Shown here piece after piece: positions 10,981 through 22,900 of a DNA stretch of 64,000 nucleotides. The DNA is taken from assembly GCA_964036275.1 (NCBI GenBank), contig OZ038433.1:27387485-27451484 (forward strand), in the 5' to 3' direction. Positions within the stretch are counted from its first letter, which is position 1. Every line of letters begins with the position of its first letter. The translations under genes and the position numbers were made by a program. A model generated the notes under the pieces. That model had not been told where the DNA came from. It saw nothing but the letters and a program-made list of their open reading frames with translations, and did no database searches. This stretch comes from Litoditis marina (taxonomy: Eukaryota; Nematoda; Chromadorea; Rhabditida; Rhabditidae).

Positions 10981-11421
10981 TCACAAAGAGGTTATCATAC
11001 CAATCAAATGAATGTTACTGACAAGAAAATTCGAGAATACAGAACTATAGAACAATAATGATAACATAGAACCGAGAATATAGGAAAAACGCCGCATCGC
11101 ATTGAGCGGCAAAAAACCGCTAAGGTACGGTATGATGGCATGTACGTGATACACTGCCAAAATTAGGAGCAACTGGGAGCGCGGCGGGAATTTGAAAAAT
11201 ATTGAAAAACACATCAAAAATTTTGCACACCATGAATTGAAAAATGGTATTTCGGGTACTTGTGCAACAGGAGACATAGAATAGAATACTGAACTAGTCT
11301 CATTTTCAATGTTGGCGTGACCCTTGGTCTTTAAAACAAAAAGTACTTTGGTGACGAAAATATATAGCAAGAAAGCAAGCACAGCGTTGATAAAGTATTT
11401 TTCGTAATGACAACTTAATGA
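10981..11421 (-). pseudogene. Chemoreceptor-like membrane protein fragment
   Basis: An open minus-strand frame encodes about 145 residues with several hydrophobic segments. The part FSNFLVSNIHLIGM, after a long hydrophobic stretch with LSGFLPLNAMRRFSY, resembles the TM2-TM3 region of nematode serpentine receptors (srx/srt/srsx-like). There is no ATG at the start of the frame and no partner exon on either side. A TIR transposon ends 106 bp beyond its stop. It is either an unrecognised exon or a gene remnant. The resemblance is by eye only. Confidence 0.35.
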
Positions 11422-11494
11422 TCATCAAAAAATTTCATTCGATCTCGGTTTGTTCGATATCTATGCTAATAAATGCGTAACTGTTTCGGTGGAT

Positions 11495-11984
11495 TCAGAA
11501 CTTCGGGAAGATGTTAGAATGTATAGTATGTGTAACGGCCTCAATATTCAAACGTAACTGATTTTGCGCTATTCCGGTCCGGAAAAGTACAAATCCAACA
11601 ACCCAAATGACCAAGTTCAATGCAACTGAAACGCAAAAAATGCAAATCACGCACATCGCGGATTTCATTACTTCATACTCACGACGTTTGGGAGGTGGTA
11701 CAACGTAAATTGATGTCATCTCTTTGTGTGAAGAAGAGCTCCTGGAACAAAATTATCGGAAAACTAAAATATACTTCTCCCTTTGTCGAATCTTTCTTTC
11801 AATATTCATATAGTTGCAGTGTTTGGAATCGTTAAATTCGGCCAAATACTTACATCCAGGTCCCCGTTGCTGTGGACACAGAAGCACATGTATTCAATAG
11901 CGGTTCGCCTGAACGAGAACTAAAACAAAAAAACCGCAGGAAAAGTCAACAAAATTGGAAGCGCGAAGCTCACCGTGTGATCAT
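11495..11984 (-). CDS. 107-residue single-pass membrane protein, 3 exons
   Basis: Model: coding exons 11984-11974, 11919-11854 and 11741-11495, with matching phases (2 and 2) and good splice sites (CG|GTGAGC, TTTTAG|T, AT|GTAAGT, TTCCAG|G). The ATG lies 25 nt after a CT-rich stretch ending in AG (12010), a plausible trans-splice acceptor. Residues 1-53 are hydrophilic and Ser/Thr-rich, ending in the basic segment PPPKRREYEVMKS. Residues 54-79 form one strong transmembrane helix, and residues 80-107 are a short tail ending NIFPKF. The positive-inside rule would put the N-terminus in the cytoplasm. A 57-nt stretch inside exon 3 also fits an in-frame intron (GTGAGT...TTTCAG), but splicing it out would delete half the helix. 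I do not recognise the family. Confidence 0.5.
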
Positions 11985-12009
11985 AGCGGAAATCGGACAA
12001 AAAGCAGTC

Positions 12010-12011
12010 CT

Positions 12012-12047
<36 letters not shown>

Positions 12048-12048
12048 C
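12010..12048. repeat. (GA)n microsatellite
   Basis: A run of GA dinucleotides with one interruption. On the minus strand it forms the pyrimidine tract directly before the 107-residue protein gene. Confidence 0.9.
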
Positions 12049-13196
12049 GATAGTGGAAGTCAGATAATTGCAGACTGTGTAATACTGTCTGCCGTCTCCC
12101 GAATTTCCCAGTTTCAGCAGGCGGCAAAAGACCTTCGTGCGGTTGTCATTTTATTCGGTTTCTACATGTCAATTCGTTTCATAAAGGTGACCTTGATATT
12201 TATTGTTCTCATCGTTTGTTCACAGTACATGTTGCAGAAAACTGATTGTCGTTCAATGCGTGGCTTTCTATCTCATATGTTCCTCTTCGCTTTTGAAGTC
12301 AATACTGAAGTTGGGATGAGATCGGTTAAGCAACGGTGATGCAGGTAGCATGGTTACTATGTTTGAGCAGCAACTGTCGATCGGGCTATACTCGCCTACC
12401 GCCTCGGACCAGAGCCACCCATTCCGCATGGCATAGCAATTGTTTACTTTTGTTCCGAGTGGGAAGAATCGAAACCGAATGCGGTCAACACTGCCAACTC
12501 GTTGGTAGTTTGTGACTGTAACGTAGTCATACTTCTCTAGACTTTTGTACCGTTGCGCTCCCAGAACACAGTTTTTCTTAAAATCCCGTTGACGCCGACC
12601 CCACCTTTACACGACATTCGGGGAAAGGCAAGCGGCGAGCGACTGAGGTCTCAAACTCTTCCCTGAGCATGTTAGTGACTATCACTTTATGACATTTCAT
12701 TGTATTTCTACATTATTTCTGCCCACTTCGAGCTGGTCCCCTTGTTTTAGTGGCTAAAATGTGCGCTGCTTCCATACACGAATTCGGTTTTGGCCTCGCA
12801 ACCCTTTCATCCTTCCTAATCGCCATTGGTTTCAGCTCATCTCGGTCCTTTATCCGAACTTCTCAAAGGTCAGTTGCTCGTTTTGCAAGAGCACACATAA
12901 TTCACTTTCACTGATGAGGTTACAAATAATTCAATACTATTAATCTGTCATGAAATTGATTGAAAACGATACTTATGCAGAAATCTGAAAACTTGATTGG
13001 AGCCTACATCAATCAATACTCATGATATGTACCATACGAACTTTATAAAAGTTTGTGTTCTGTTTTTAGAAGTTCTGTGGACATTCACTTATTTCATTCG
13101 TCATACTGTTATCTGTACTGCTTTCAATTGGTTTAACACTTCTCATTTATTACTGTGAGTTGGGAAGTCATTCATCATTACAACTAAACTAGAAGT
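12049..13196. other. Unassigned sequence
   Basis: I see no supported gene. Short frames at 12761-12943 and nearby lack motifs and splice context. Confidence 0.4.
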
Positions 13197-13321
13197 GAAA
13201 TGAATAGTCACGTAAAGTTACCATTTCAATGAGGCATCATGCACTTTGTTATTGCAAGTTTTTGAAGTTTGCTGTGTTTATCATGTTTCACGTGATTCTG
13301 CAATTGACTAACAGTATAGGA
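13197..13321 (+). repeat. MITE-like repeat, family TCACGTAAA/TTTCACGTGA, copy 1
   Basis: Begins near ATGAATAGTCACGTAAAG and ends near GACTAACAGTATAGG. It shares ATGAGGCAT(C/T)ATGCACTTT and ATGTTTCACGTGA with copies at about 55683-55803 (same strand) and 59344-59432 (opposite strand, partial). Confidence 0.75.
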
Positions 13322-14954
13322 AACCTCAACATTGTTGCACTCTGAACCTTGGTCCTTCCTCGCTCAAACAGCACATGAAGCAAGAAGTTGAGAGAACATC
13401 ATGTGATACATTAGTTATTGTGTGTACTATGTTTCGAATACAGAAATGTGTTTAATACATATTGAAATATTGAATAGGAAACAAGCGTTGAGATAGTCCT
13501 CACCATTCCTATCTTGAATTCGGCGGCGTGCCAGAAAAAAAGTAGCTTCGATGTTTCCGATAATAAAACATTTTGGTTTCTAAAAACATCGTGAATGTCT
13601 TCTCTTTTCAAAAACAACAGATTATGGAGTAAAAGCCTGCAAGTTTAATTGACATGCTGCCAAATTCTCCGTTTAGAATGGCTCAAGCAATTCTCAGCCA
13701 AGCCAATTTTGTTCTGACGTTTTGTAGATAAAATCTCGATAAAGTATATGTGATAGAACTTTATCACAACCAACCACCATGAAATAGAGCGTTTCAGATC
13801 AGAAGTTTATGGTGGCTTCCTTAATATAAATTTCCATTAACATCTGCTAAGTACTTGTGAGTTTTCCAGTTTTGAATACAACACTTTCCGTTGATATTCA
13901 TTTACAAAGTGCCGCTATAACGATATGACTATGAGATATCACGAGAATGTTTAACTAACCTTGAAAGACACATTAATTTTTATTGCATTGCAGATAACCC
14001 TTCCAGTAATTTCAGCGCCGTCATTCGTAGTATTTATTTATTTATTTATTTATTTATTTGATGCACTACGAGGTGCGCTAAACGAGAAAGAAAAAACTAA
14101 ACACAGAATAACTTGGATACAATTGATCAAAGAAAAAGAACATAGTAAAATACAGAAGAAAACTCGAACAATAGTCAGGACAGTACACGTGTAGAATTAT
14201 GAAAAATACGTCTACAAAGTCCGCTAACTACACAGATCTGGTGTATGGAGTGATGAATTCAAAAATCAGTGTTTCGCCAATCGAAGCTACATGCTCTGAT
14301 GTATATCTGAATAGGAATCGAATCGTGTTGTTACCTTTCTCTGCCACAGAAAGTAAGGTGAACAACTACAGACAGTCCTGAACAAACCCGTACCCCTGCA
14401 GACACCGTAACTAGAGAAGGGAGGGGGCTACGTGTTAGACTACGATTGAGTTATACCCGTTAGATTTGTGTTTCCTAACCTACTTATAGTTTGATATTTG
14501 ATATTGTTCCTAATTTCTGGTAAACCAGAAAATGTCAAGCGATTGTTTGGGGTATTGAACTAATATTGTTCGAGTTACCTAGTTTATTGAGTACGACCTC
14601 TGCGAGATAGAGGAAAGCTCAGGACAAAAAGTAGTTGAGCCATTTACTAACTGTGACAGAAAAAGGTTAGTTACACAATTGTATGGAAGTGATTAAATGG
14701 CAGTTTAGTTCATTGATTCATCTGGGTATTCTCAAACGGAGGATGAAGATAGTAAACTGTGCGGACAGTGCAGAGCTACCAATAAGAATTTGTACCTATG
14801 TACCAACTAGATCTACATCTACAGTAACATTTCTCTACAATTGAGAAGAAAAAACATGCTAGTGGCGACGATGACTTGGAATGTAGGGGCCTCGTGATCA
14901 GCATGGTAACTGGAACTGGCTGGACGGCACGGGAATGGCACTTGAACCGTCAAA
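13322..14954. other. Unassigned sequence with a (TATT)n microsatellite
   Basis: The microsatellite is at 14031-14059. Otherwise I see no supported gene or repeat family here. Confidence 0.4.
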
Positions 14955-16716
14955 CGACTAGGAAACATCTGTAATCTTAAACAATTGCAGAACGTCTATA
15001 GCTCGTAATTTGTGTTTAAAAGAAGCAGAATTTTGACTTGTGATCAGTTCAACTGGTAACTTATACAACCAATCAGCCGTTCTAGTAAAAAATTCATTAG
15101 AAGTCAACCGAAAATGAGTTTTGTTGAATTTACGAGAGACTATTGCAAAACTACCCGTTCTCCCATTACTAGGTTTGAAACACCAGTATTTTGAACCCTG
15201 CAAACGAATTTCTTTCTTGAAAACTCGAAAAGCAAATATCAAGTCTAAAACAACTCTTCTGTAGAACAAACTTTTCAAACCTAACTTTTTCAATCTTACC
15301 TGATACGTTGGTAAACTTGCCGGATAACTATCACTAGGAAATACTCTATAATAGAGCATCCTTGTGAAAACGTGCTGTACTTTTTCAACTTTCTCAATGT
15401 CCTTCTTCAAATACGGAGACCAGACTTGGCAAGCATATTCTAGATGTGGCAAAACATAGGTTTTGTACAGTTTCACTAGGATGGAAGGATCCGCTAAAGC
15501 AATATTTCTGAAAAGAGAATGTAAAACACCTAGAGCTTTACGAGACACCGTGCAAACGTGATGTGATACCTTCAGTGTTTTCTCGATAAAATACCCTAAG
15601 TCACGCATAGTATCTCTCGAACTCAACAAAATACCTTGATGAGAATACTCAGGTGCACCGTTTGAACCAATTTGCAGAACTGCACTTTTTGATATGTTAA
15701 CATCAATACCCCAGTCGTGACCCCATTTAACAAAACTGTCAATTGACTTTTGTAAACCTTTGCGTACTTCACAACTGTTATTTTCATCAAACACCCCATA
15801 CACTTTGACATCATCAGCAAACATTACCACACTGATTGATGTGTGCGTTTTCAACAGTTGTGGTAGATCACAAGTATAAACCAGGCGATAAAACACCCCC
15901 TTGAGGCAAACCACTAGTGCAGTGATAACGATCAGAGTAACAGTTATTGATTTTGACTGTCATATAACGGTTATGGAGGTAAGATGCCAACCAAGCTAAT
16001 AAACAACCACGAATCCCCAGCTTCTCCAACTTGAAAAGTAATTTTTAATGATCAACTCTATCAAATGCTTTTGAGAGATCAAAATACAAAACATCAACCT
16101 TTTTCTTTTCGTTTATAGCACGAGTCCAATCGAAAACACAGTCAACGAGCTGCGAGCAAGTTGAGGCTCCTTTTACGAAGCCATGCTGCTCTTGAGGTAG
16201 AATAGAAAAACGTTCCAGCCATTTTGTTAACTTGATTTTCAAAAGTTTCTCCAGAACTTTGCAAGGCGGTGCTGTGATACTAATTGCCCGAAAATCTTTT
16301 ACGGTGAGTGGGATACTTATTTTTGGAATAGGGGTGACAAGGGCTTCTTTCCAGCTATCTGGAACTTCACCACACATCAGACTGATATTGAAAATATGTG
16401 CAAGGGGAGTAGACAAAACTTTTGCACATTTCCGAAAAACGAACTGAGGAATACCAATTATAGTTGAGGCAAGTGATGGTTTTATTTGGCGCAAAATTTT
16501 AAATACCTCAGAAGAATAGATGGGTCCCATGGAACATGTAAACGGAATAGATGTGGAAAATTGTGCACTACTGGTGGAAGAAACAGAAAAAACAGAGGCT
16601 AAGTATTTTCCCAATGCAATGGCTTTTTCTTTGTCGGTTACACAGCGGTTATTCCCTTCATCAAAAAAAGAGGGTAGATCAGAATTTGGCTTAGTTTTCC
16701 GATTCCAATTTCAGAT
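14955..16716 (-). pseudogene. 5'-truncated, broken LINE (reverse transcriptase)
   Basis: The minus strand encodes a non-LTR retrotransposon ORF2 lacking its endonuclease. From 16716 downward: the RT N-terminal region, palm motif A YFDLSKAFDRVDH (about 16050-16090), SGLPQGGVLSP (about 15920), catalytic FADDVKVYG (about 15800), then a C-terminal region with YVLPHLEYACQVWSPYLKKD and a basic tail ending near 14958. Two lesions are visible: an in-frame TAA right after DRVDH (16045-16047) and a frameshift at about 15900 between SGLPQGG and the FADD segment. Both catalytic motifs are preserved. The layout fits the CR1/Jockey group of LINEs. Confidence 0.9.
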
Positions 16717-16879
16717 TTACATACTTATTTTGATTCAGATTCTTTCACTAACATGGCGAATAAGTTGGAAAATGTATCAAGAAGAATTGGGAAAATCAGC
16801 CCTGCTTCGAAGATACCAGGGAGGTTCTGTAAGTTTCATTGGAATTAAACCGTTTGAAATATGGTCTATATTCTTTCTA

Positions 16880-17105
16880 GAAAGACAGCAGCGGACTCAA
16901 TTGATTGAGCGAATTCAGAACGGCTAGCGCGAATTTTGTGCGATTGGTCTGCTACAAAACAAGAGAGTATGCAGGTCAGTGAAACGGTAGACGAGCGAAG
17001 ATAGTCTGCGTATCTGTGACCTGCACACTGTTTCGTCGAGGCCGCTACAAAAGTGGTTGGCCAATTTTCTGGAAACTGTCTGAGAAACGGCGCGTGAAGT
17101 TGTTG
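16880..17105. repeat. MITE-like repeat, family GTGTGCAGGTCAGAGAGACG, copy 1
   Basis: Contains ATGCAGGTCAGTG and, inverted, GTCTGCG...GACCTGCACACTG, flanked by TTGGTCTGCTACAAAA and GCCGCTACAAAAG. The same hairpin occurs near 40030-40310, 42430-42795 and, as a short version, 56170-56240. Confidence 0.7.
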
Positions 17106-17295
17106 TTTACTTGCCAGCAGACGAGAGAGTGTGTAGATCAATGATACGTAGATGAGCTGGACGCTCACCAAACCTCGCCTCCTTCTAAATTCACCGTACG
17201 CTCGACAAAACTCTGATAAAATACAAATCAATAAACCAGTGCTCACTATGTAAGAATACAACTCCGACTGATTGAAGAAATCTCCAGAACCAACT

Positions 17296-17453
17296 GGTAT
17301 GAGTTTCTTGTGAGTTTCTCATGAGATACGTCATGATCGACTCGTGAGCTCCTAAGGTTGAACAATAGCGACAAATAGAATCTCATGAGAAGTTAGTGAG
17401 AAATTGCTCATGACGTATCTCATTAGGTTTTTGGGGGATTGCTACCGCGCCTG
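17296..17453. repeat. Palindromic MITE, family CTCATGAG, copy 1
   Basis: Rich in TCTCATGAGATACGTCATGA and its inverse, ending in GATTGCTACCGCGCC. Related copies lie at about 43391, 51490 and 53018, with termini like GGCGGCGTAGC. Confidence 0.7.
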
Positions 17454-17784
17454 GGAAGATATAATTGCAGCTATCCAAAATTTCCAATTGGACGCTAACC
17501 ATACTGCCCACGGCTATTATTGGAGTTTTCTCGAAGCTTCTCGGACTATTTTTTGTTTTTCTACAAGTGGTGATTACAATGGAACTTACGTATCGCAACT
17601 GGTTGCTACACTGTTTGCGAATGGTCAGTTGTTTTCAAATCAGCATTTATCCTCTGTGAACAGTTACGTGGAGATAATTGCAAAACTGTACTCAACACTG
17701 TTCCAACCCAGAAAATTCCGCGTCCATAGATGTGGCACAAATTGTTTTAACGAAAACACTTTTGTTTTAGGTGAAACATACACA

Positions 17785-17996
17785 TTAAAGGAGACCGGAG
17801 AGCAACATGGTTTCTCGTAAAGCTGCTGTATCCTACTTTTGATTGGACGCGTTGCGTGTCGCGGGCATGGTCATGTGAATGTCACGTGGACTGATCAAAC
17901 TGATAAACGAGTTATCTGTGCTCTCTGATCTCAATACAGTTGAAAGCAGCTCGAAACAAAACCTCTGCTCAAGTTGTGTTCCGGTCTCCTTTAAGT
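17785..17996. repeat. MITE with ~20-bp TIRs (TTAAAGGAGACCGG)
   Basis: The left end TTAAAGGAGACCGGAGAGCA is inverted at the right end (TGTTCCGGTCTCCTTTAA). The inner arms are also partly complementary. There is no coding capacity. Confidence 0.75.
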
Positions 17997-18213
17997 AGAA
18001 AAGTGACTGATTTGTTGAATAACACGTAGAAAAGAAACTGCTCCAAGGAGGGATATAATGAGTGAACTATTGTCCCTCGGATAGGTCCGTGGTTTATCCA
18101 TGGTAGTGTAGTGACTCCTTGGTAGGACGCGGCAAATCCGGGGAACCTGGAGTGAAGATAAGAAGCAGGTCCCTAATATGTGGAGCTACTTCGCTCACTA
18201 CTTCACACGCAGT

Positions 18214-18280
18214 CACTGTGCAGTGGTAAGGGTGCTATTTTAAAACCGAATGCTCGAACGTTTGAATCCCATATGACGCA
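18214..18280 (+). other. Degenerate tRNA-like sequence
   Basis: GTGCAGTGGTAAGGGTGCT resembles a Pol III A box and, about 40 nt on, CGTTTGAATCCCAT resembles a B box. No acceptor stem can be paired. Probably a tRNA pseudogene or SINE head, if it is anything. Confidence 0.25.
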
Positions 18281-19900
18281 AACGGGGCTAGCTATTTCAG
18301 CATAAACCAAACAGGTTTCGAAGTATATTGTCTGAAACTGGCCAATCTGGGCGTAATTTGCCCAAAATACAATAGTCAGACGTTTCCGATTACAGGTATT
18401 GTTAATACAAGTCATTATTTGCCCTTCGATAATTTTGTATCGACATCGTAGACTTCGCACCAAAACGCAACATCTCCTGTCGTTTCTTTTATGCAGAAAA
18501 ACTAACCAAGGTTCGAAAATATTAATGATAATAATGAATGAAAACCATGATAATGGTAAAACTAAGACAATAATGAAACAAATGAACTAACTCATAAATT
18601 TTTCAGTTTGATGGGAATGTGCTGAGTGCCTTACCCTCTATCAATGTCAATGAACGAAAAATGTCCTCGAGAAATAATGTACAGTATAAAGTGGAAATAT
18701 TATTTACACGTTTTCCATGCCATTTCGTAGTGTTCAGACTATACCCGTACTAGAACAACTCTAGTAAAACCTCATATTTTCTTTATCCTATCAGGAGAAC
18801 CTTTTAATTTCAGTGGAAAACGCTGACAACGCCATCAACATTCACGCCTCCGCTGTGCAAAGGGAACATTTCAAAATGCTGGAAACGCAGTGGATGTGAA
18901 ATTATTTCTAACCGAGTGGCCTCACTTCCTAAACTTAAATAGACAATAAACTGAGCTAAGATGATATAGTGTTTTAGCGACTGATCACAATTTCTCTTCT
19001 TTCTGATAACCTGATTGCGTGAGTGTAACTGGCTCACTTAGCGAATGGCGGGAACAAAAGGAAGAGACGATACGATATACTATTTTATTTCACTGTTATT
19101 GATATTTTCTCCTATTAACTATCTTATGTTTGATAATCTATGTGTTTGTACCCAGTTCAATTTGTATAAGTGTTGGGGAATGTAAGAAAGTAGAAGTAGG
19201 ACGTCACTGGTTGAATCGTGAACAAAATCAGTTCTGTTTTCGTGAGAATATGGTGAAATACTCGAGTTTCATTGCTTCGCACCATGTATCACCCTATTTT
19301 AAGAAAGTAATCAATATGCATAATGCATTGTAACATTTATTAAATAACAGAGATATGGGAAACTGACAGTCTGTTTCTACATGTAAATTTGTAAATATCG
19401 GAAAGTCGACCAACCGGGAAATGGGGAAACAACAGCGAATCTTAGGACAAGACAAATACTACGCTAGACATAACACTGAAATAGATGGAGATTATCAATT
19501 TCAATCCACATAAATGAATCTATCATGAAAATCTGATACTAAACATACCAGGTTGATTTCTACCGGGTTGGTCGTTCCAACGAGGAATTAGTATGCACTA
19601 GAATGTATATTCCTCTAAAATACACTCTGACTATTACAGTATCGGATTTATAGGAAATCGAACAATGAGGTCGGGCAAGAAATGACAACCACAAAAACGT
19701 GATCAGTTAGAGATAAAATCAAATATCTCGAGATAGAAAGATATATAATTTCTCTTCTTTAGAGAAAATAAAAAGCTGTAAAACCCGAATGAAGAGAGAA
19801 ACAGTGAAAAACTATCACGGTCTTTACGTAATGGAACAAGGGACTCTATATTGCCATCCCTGCACGGTTTTGTGGGTGTCGTGCACCGCTACCGCGAGGT
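18281..19900. other. Unassigned sequence downstream of the formin gene
   Basis: No supported gene. The formin 3' UTR and poly(A) site should lie here, but I found no close AATAAA on the minus strand. The first one I see is near 19337. Confidence 0.4.
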
Positions 19901-22900
19901 TTATACCTCGACTTGTTCAACGACATTCTTGAGTGAATCGAGAAAACCGGCAACTTTTTGGAAGAAAACTTCAGGTTCAAAGGACTGGTTCGAGCGGGGC
20001 ATTGGTTCTGCCATGAAGCCCATCAGGGAGTACAGTTCGTCCTGAAATGTCAGAAGTTAGAAAAAACCTGCCTCGGGTGGAGCTCGAACCCAACTCAAAT
20101 TAACTGGAAAATGTTCTTTTCCTAGGGATAACTTGACAACATCTAGTTATTTTTAGTGTTGTCAAACCCAAAACTGCAGGATATTAGACGATAAGAGTAG
20201 AGCATGCCTGCAAACTGTGAACAATACTTATTTATGTTCCTATTTTGCTCAAAATGTTTGATTCTCTTCTCTTCACATTTCCTTTTAAACGCTTTCACCC
20301 GCGTTATAAATCAATCGCAGTACTGTGGACTCAAGAAGAACCACCAAGGTGTGCTGTCGCTAAGACATTCCCAGAAAAATAACATTCCTAGCTGGATCAG
20401 TAAGGCTAGCTTATACGGAACGTGTCGTTCGGGAACCTGCGAGAGAAGTCGTGAAGAAAAGTTTTTGGAAATTTTCTTCAAGAGGTACTTCACGAGGTGA
20501 CATAAAAGATAACGGAAAACTACTGATGGGGCCAGTTCTGATCTCGGGTCCGCATGCGCTTCGCATTTCCAAAACGCACCTTTGTCGACAATGCCTGTTC
20601 GTAGACATCATTTAGGGGAGTGCGGCTTCTTTCCAAGAATGACATCACCATCTGATTGGCCCCGCCCTCTTTCAGCTCCTGCTCGGCGCGAGCATTACCT
20701 TCCTCCAGTACGGAGAGACACTCAACGATCTCATGGTAAGGAGCTGGAGAATCATTCATGAACATGCTAATTATTCAAAGTTCTGAGATTCATTGGGTAG
20801 TGCTCTTTTTTCGCTCAGAAAAACAGTTCGGTATTTCCATAGATTGTTTTGTCAAGTTAGTTCTTCAAAAGAGTCGATGGTCGATGTCAATTGGTGAAAC
20901 GGCAAGTTTCTAAAATCTACAGCCAAAAGTGCGGTACACAGTATGCTACCGTTGTTGTTTTCTGGTATAAGTTTTCCAATTGAAAAACAGGTAGGCGCAT
21001 GTTATCTGATTGAGAAAACTTTCATTGTTATATTCAAACTCACTCTGCGCGGCGACTCTAAGAACTGGGAGTATTTCGAATACACTTATGACGTCACTCG
21101 GAGCATCTCGCACGGAAATAGCCAGAATTGAGAGGAGAGGAGTGCCGGAGGGCAGGACAAACGCACAAATCTGGCAAGAAAGAAGGTTTGTATGCGTATC
21201 CGGAATCTCTTTTCTCTCTTCTCTTTTCTCTCTTCCATTTTCACTTTCTCTGTCTTTTCCCTTCCCTGTCTTCCTTTTACTATTTCTCTCTCACTTTCTC
21301 TTTTTTTCATTCTGCTCATTCTATAGAATAATTGTCTTGATGCCGAATAGCCGTAATAAGCTTTCCACGGTGTTTTGGGAGGACACTACACAGAATAATA
21401 TGCAAAAATATGTGTACTGTAGGAGTCGCAGTAGGAACGATGCGGACTACACCTCTGCCATTCGGCTGACTATGAATCCCTTGATGCTCTCTGCCTCTCC
21501 GTGTCCGACCAGCTGGTTTTCCAGAGAAAGAACAAACTGGAGCAACTGCTTGAACGGGATGCAGTTCAGAAGAATCTTCGACGCCGTGCGCAGAACGTTC
21601 ATTTTCTGAAGAGAAGTCAATAAACTATCGCTATCGTATGTGCCTGGATTTATTCCTCTCTTTGCTTTCCCTCCATCTTTCTCTCTCTATGGTTCATGAT
21701 TTCATTCTATTATATCTTTTTGTTAATTTCTCTCTCTCTTTCCTTCCTTTTCTCATCTCTCTCAGTTTTTTCTTTCTCTCTATGTTTCTCTTTCTCTCTC
21801 TATTCTCCCCCCTCTCTTCTTTTCCCACTCCATCGCTCTCTCCTCTACTTCTCCTATATTTTTCTAGTTTTCGAACCTCTGTGATGGAGATGAGCTCCTT
21901 ATCGAAACAGCTCATGTGCAGCATGACGGCCAACTTCTCTTCTAGACGATTGATTTTTGACAGCTGAAAAGGAGTCCCGGTCATATGCGCAAATCCAAAT
22001 TGCGCAAAGCACCGGGGGTTAGGAAAGAGGCCATACAGGCAGATTGCCAAAAATATTTACTCAGACGGGTGACATGAAAGGACGCAGAAAATCTAGTTAA
22101 CACGACCGCGGTTGACCCCCCAACGGGAAGGCTGCGCGGAATACACTACCGCGGGTCTGAGGATCGGCACTTTTGCATTTCACAGGATTTTGTATAGGGT
22201 TTTCACTAAGTTGAAACTTCTAGTAACACGGATTAAGTTTTAGCTAAGTGAAATGTAATCACCCGATCGTTAACAAATCCATAGTTGCATCCTATTCCTT
22301 ATCTCTCTTAGGAGTCTCAGGTGTATGAGTTTTGCATGAAGTTCGAAACAGAGCAGAAGTTAAATACAGTATTTTGAGGCATAAAGTTTGAAAAAACAAC
22401 GACAGAAAATATGCGGTGAATGCTCTGTTACGCTCTATTCGATCTCCGTGATTCTAAGAGTACGTATGCTAAAAAGATCCCGTTACTTTCATACCATCCT
22501 GCGTCACTAGCTTTGCCTCACTATTTCTTGTCTCGTACATTCGAGCGGGATCTAAGAGCAGAGAAATAGCGTGTGTTTGAAGAGACGCAGGATGGGAGGA
22601 AGGTGCCGGGATCTTCTAGCATACGTAATCGGGTGAAGTTTGACAATTTATTGTTTCACGTGATTATTGTCACCCCCGACCCCAAAAAAGGTGACCCACC
22701 GCCACAACGTACTGCTCCTCCTCGCTGAGAACGGTAGTGGGGTGGGCGGTCTGATAGTCGTTTAGACGTTGCACATCCACAGCTGACGGGGCTATAGATG
22801 CGATGCTCCTGACCTGCTCCGGAGACAAGAGTTCGAGGTCCATTCTTCAAAAAACAGTAAAATAACCTATAGTTCACAATTTGTACTGAGACTCCTATGG

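Noticed and set aside
17404..17820. 138-residue plus-strand frame
   Set aside because: It begins inside a MITE and ends at the start of another. There is no motif or splice context, so it is most likely a chance open frame.
20060..20092. B-box-like GGGTTCGAGCTCC on the minus strand
   Set aside because: The T stem does not pair and no A box is present. It lies in a formin intron.
21010..22050. Long Ser/Phe/Leu-rich or Lys/Arg/Glu-rich frames
   Set aside because: They are translations of CT/GA-rich low-complexity tracts in formin introns.
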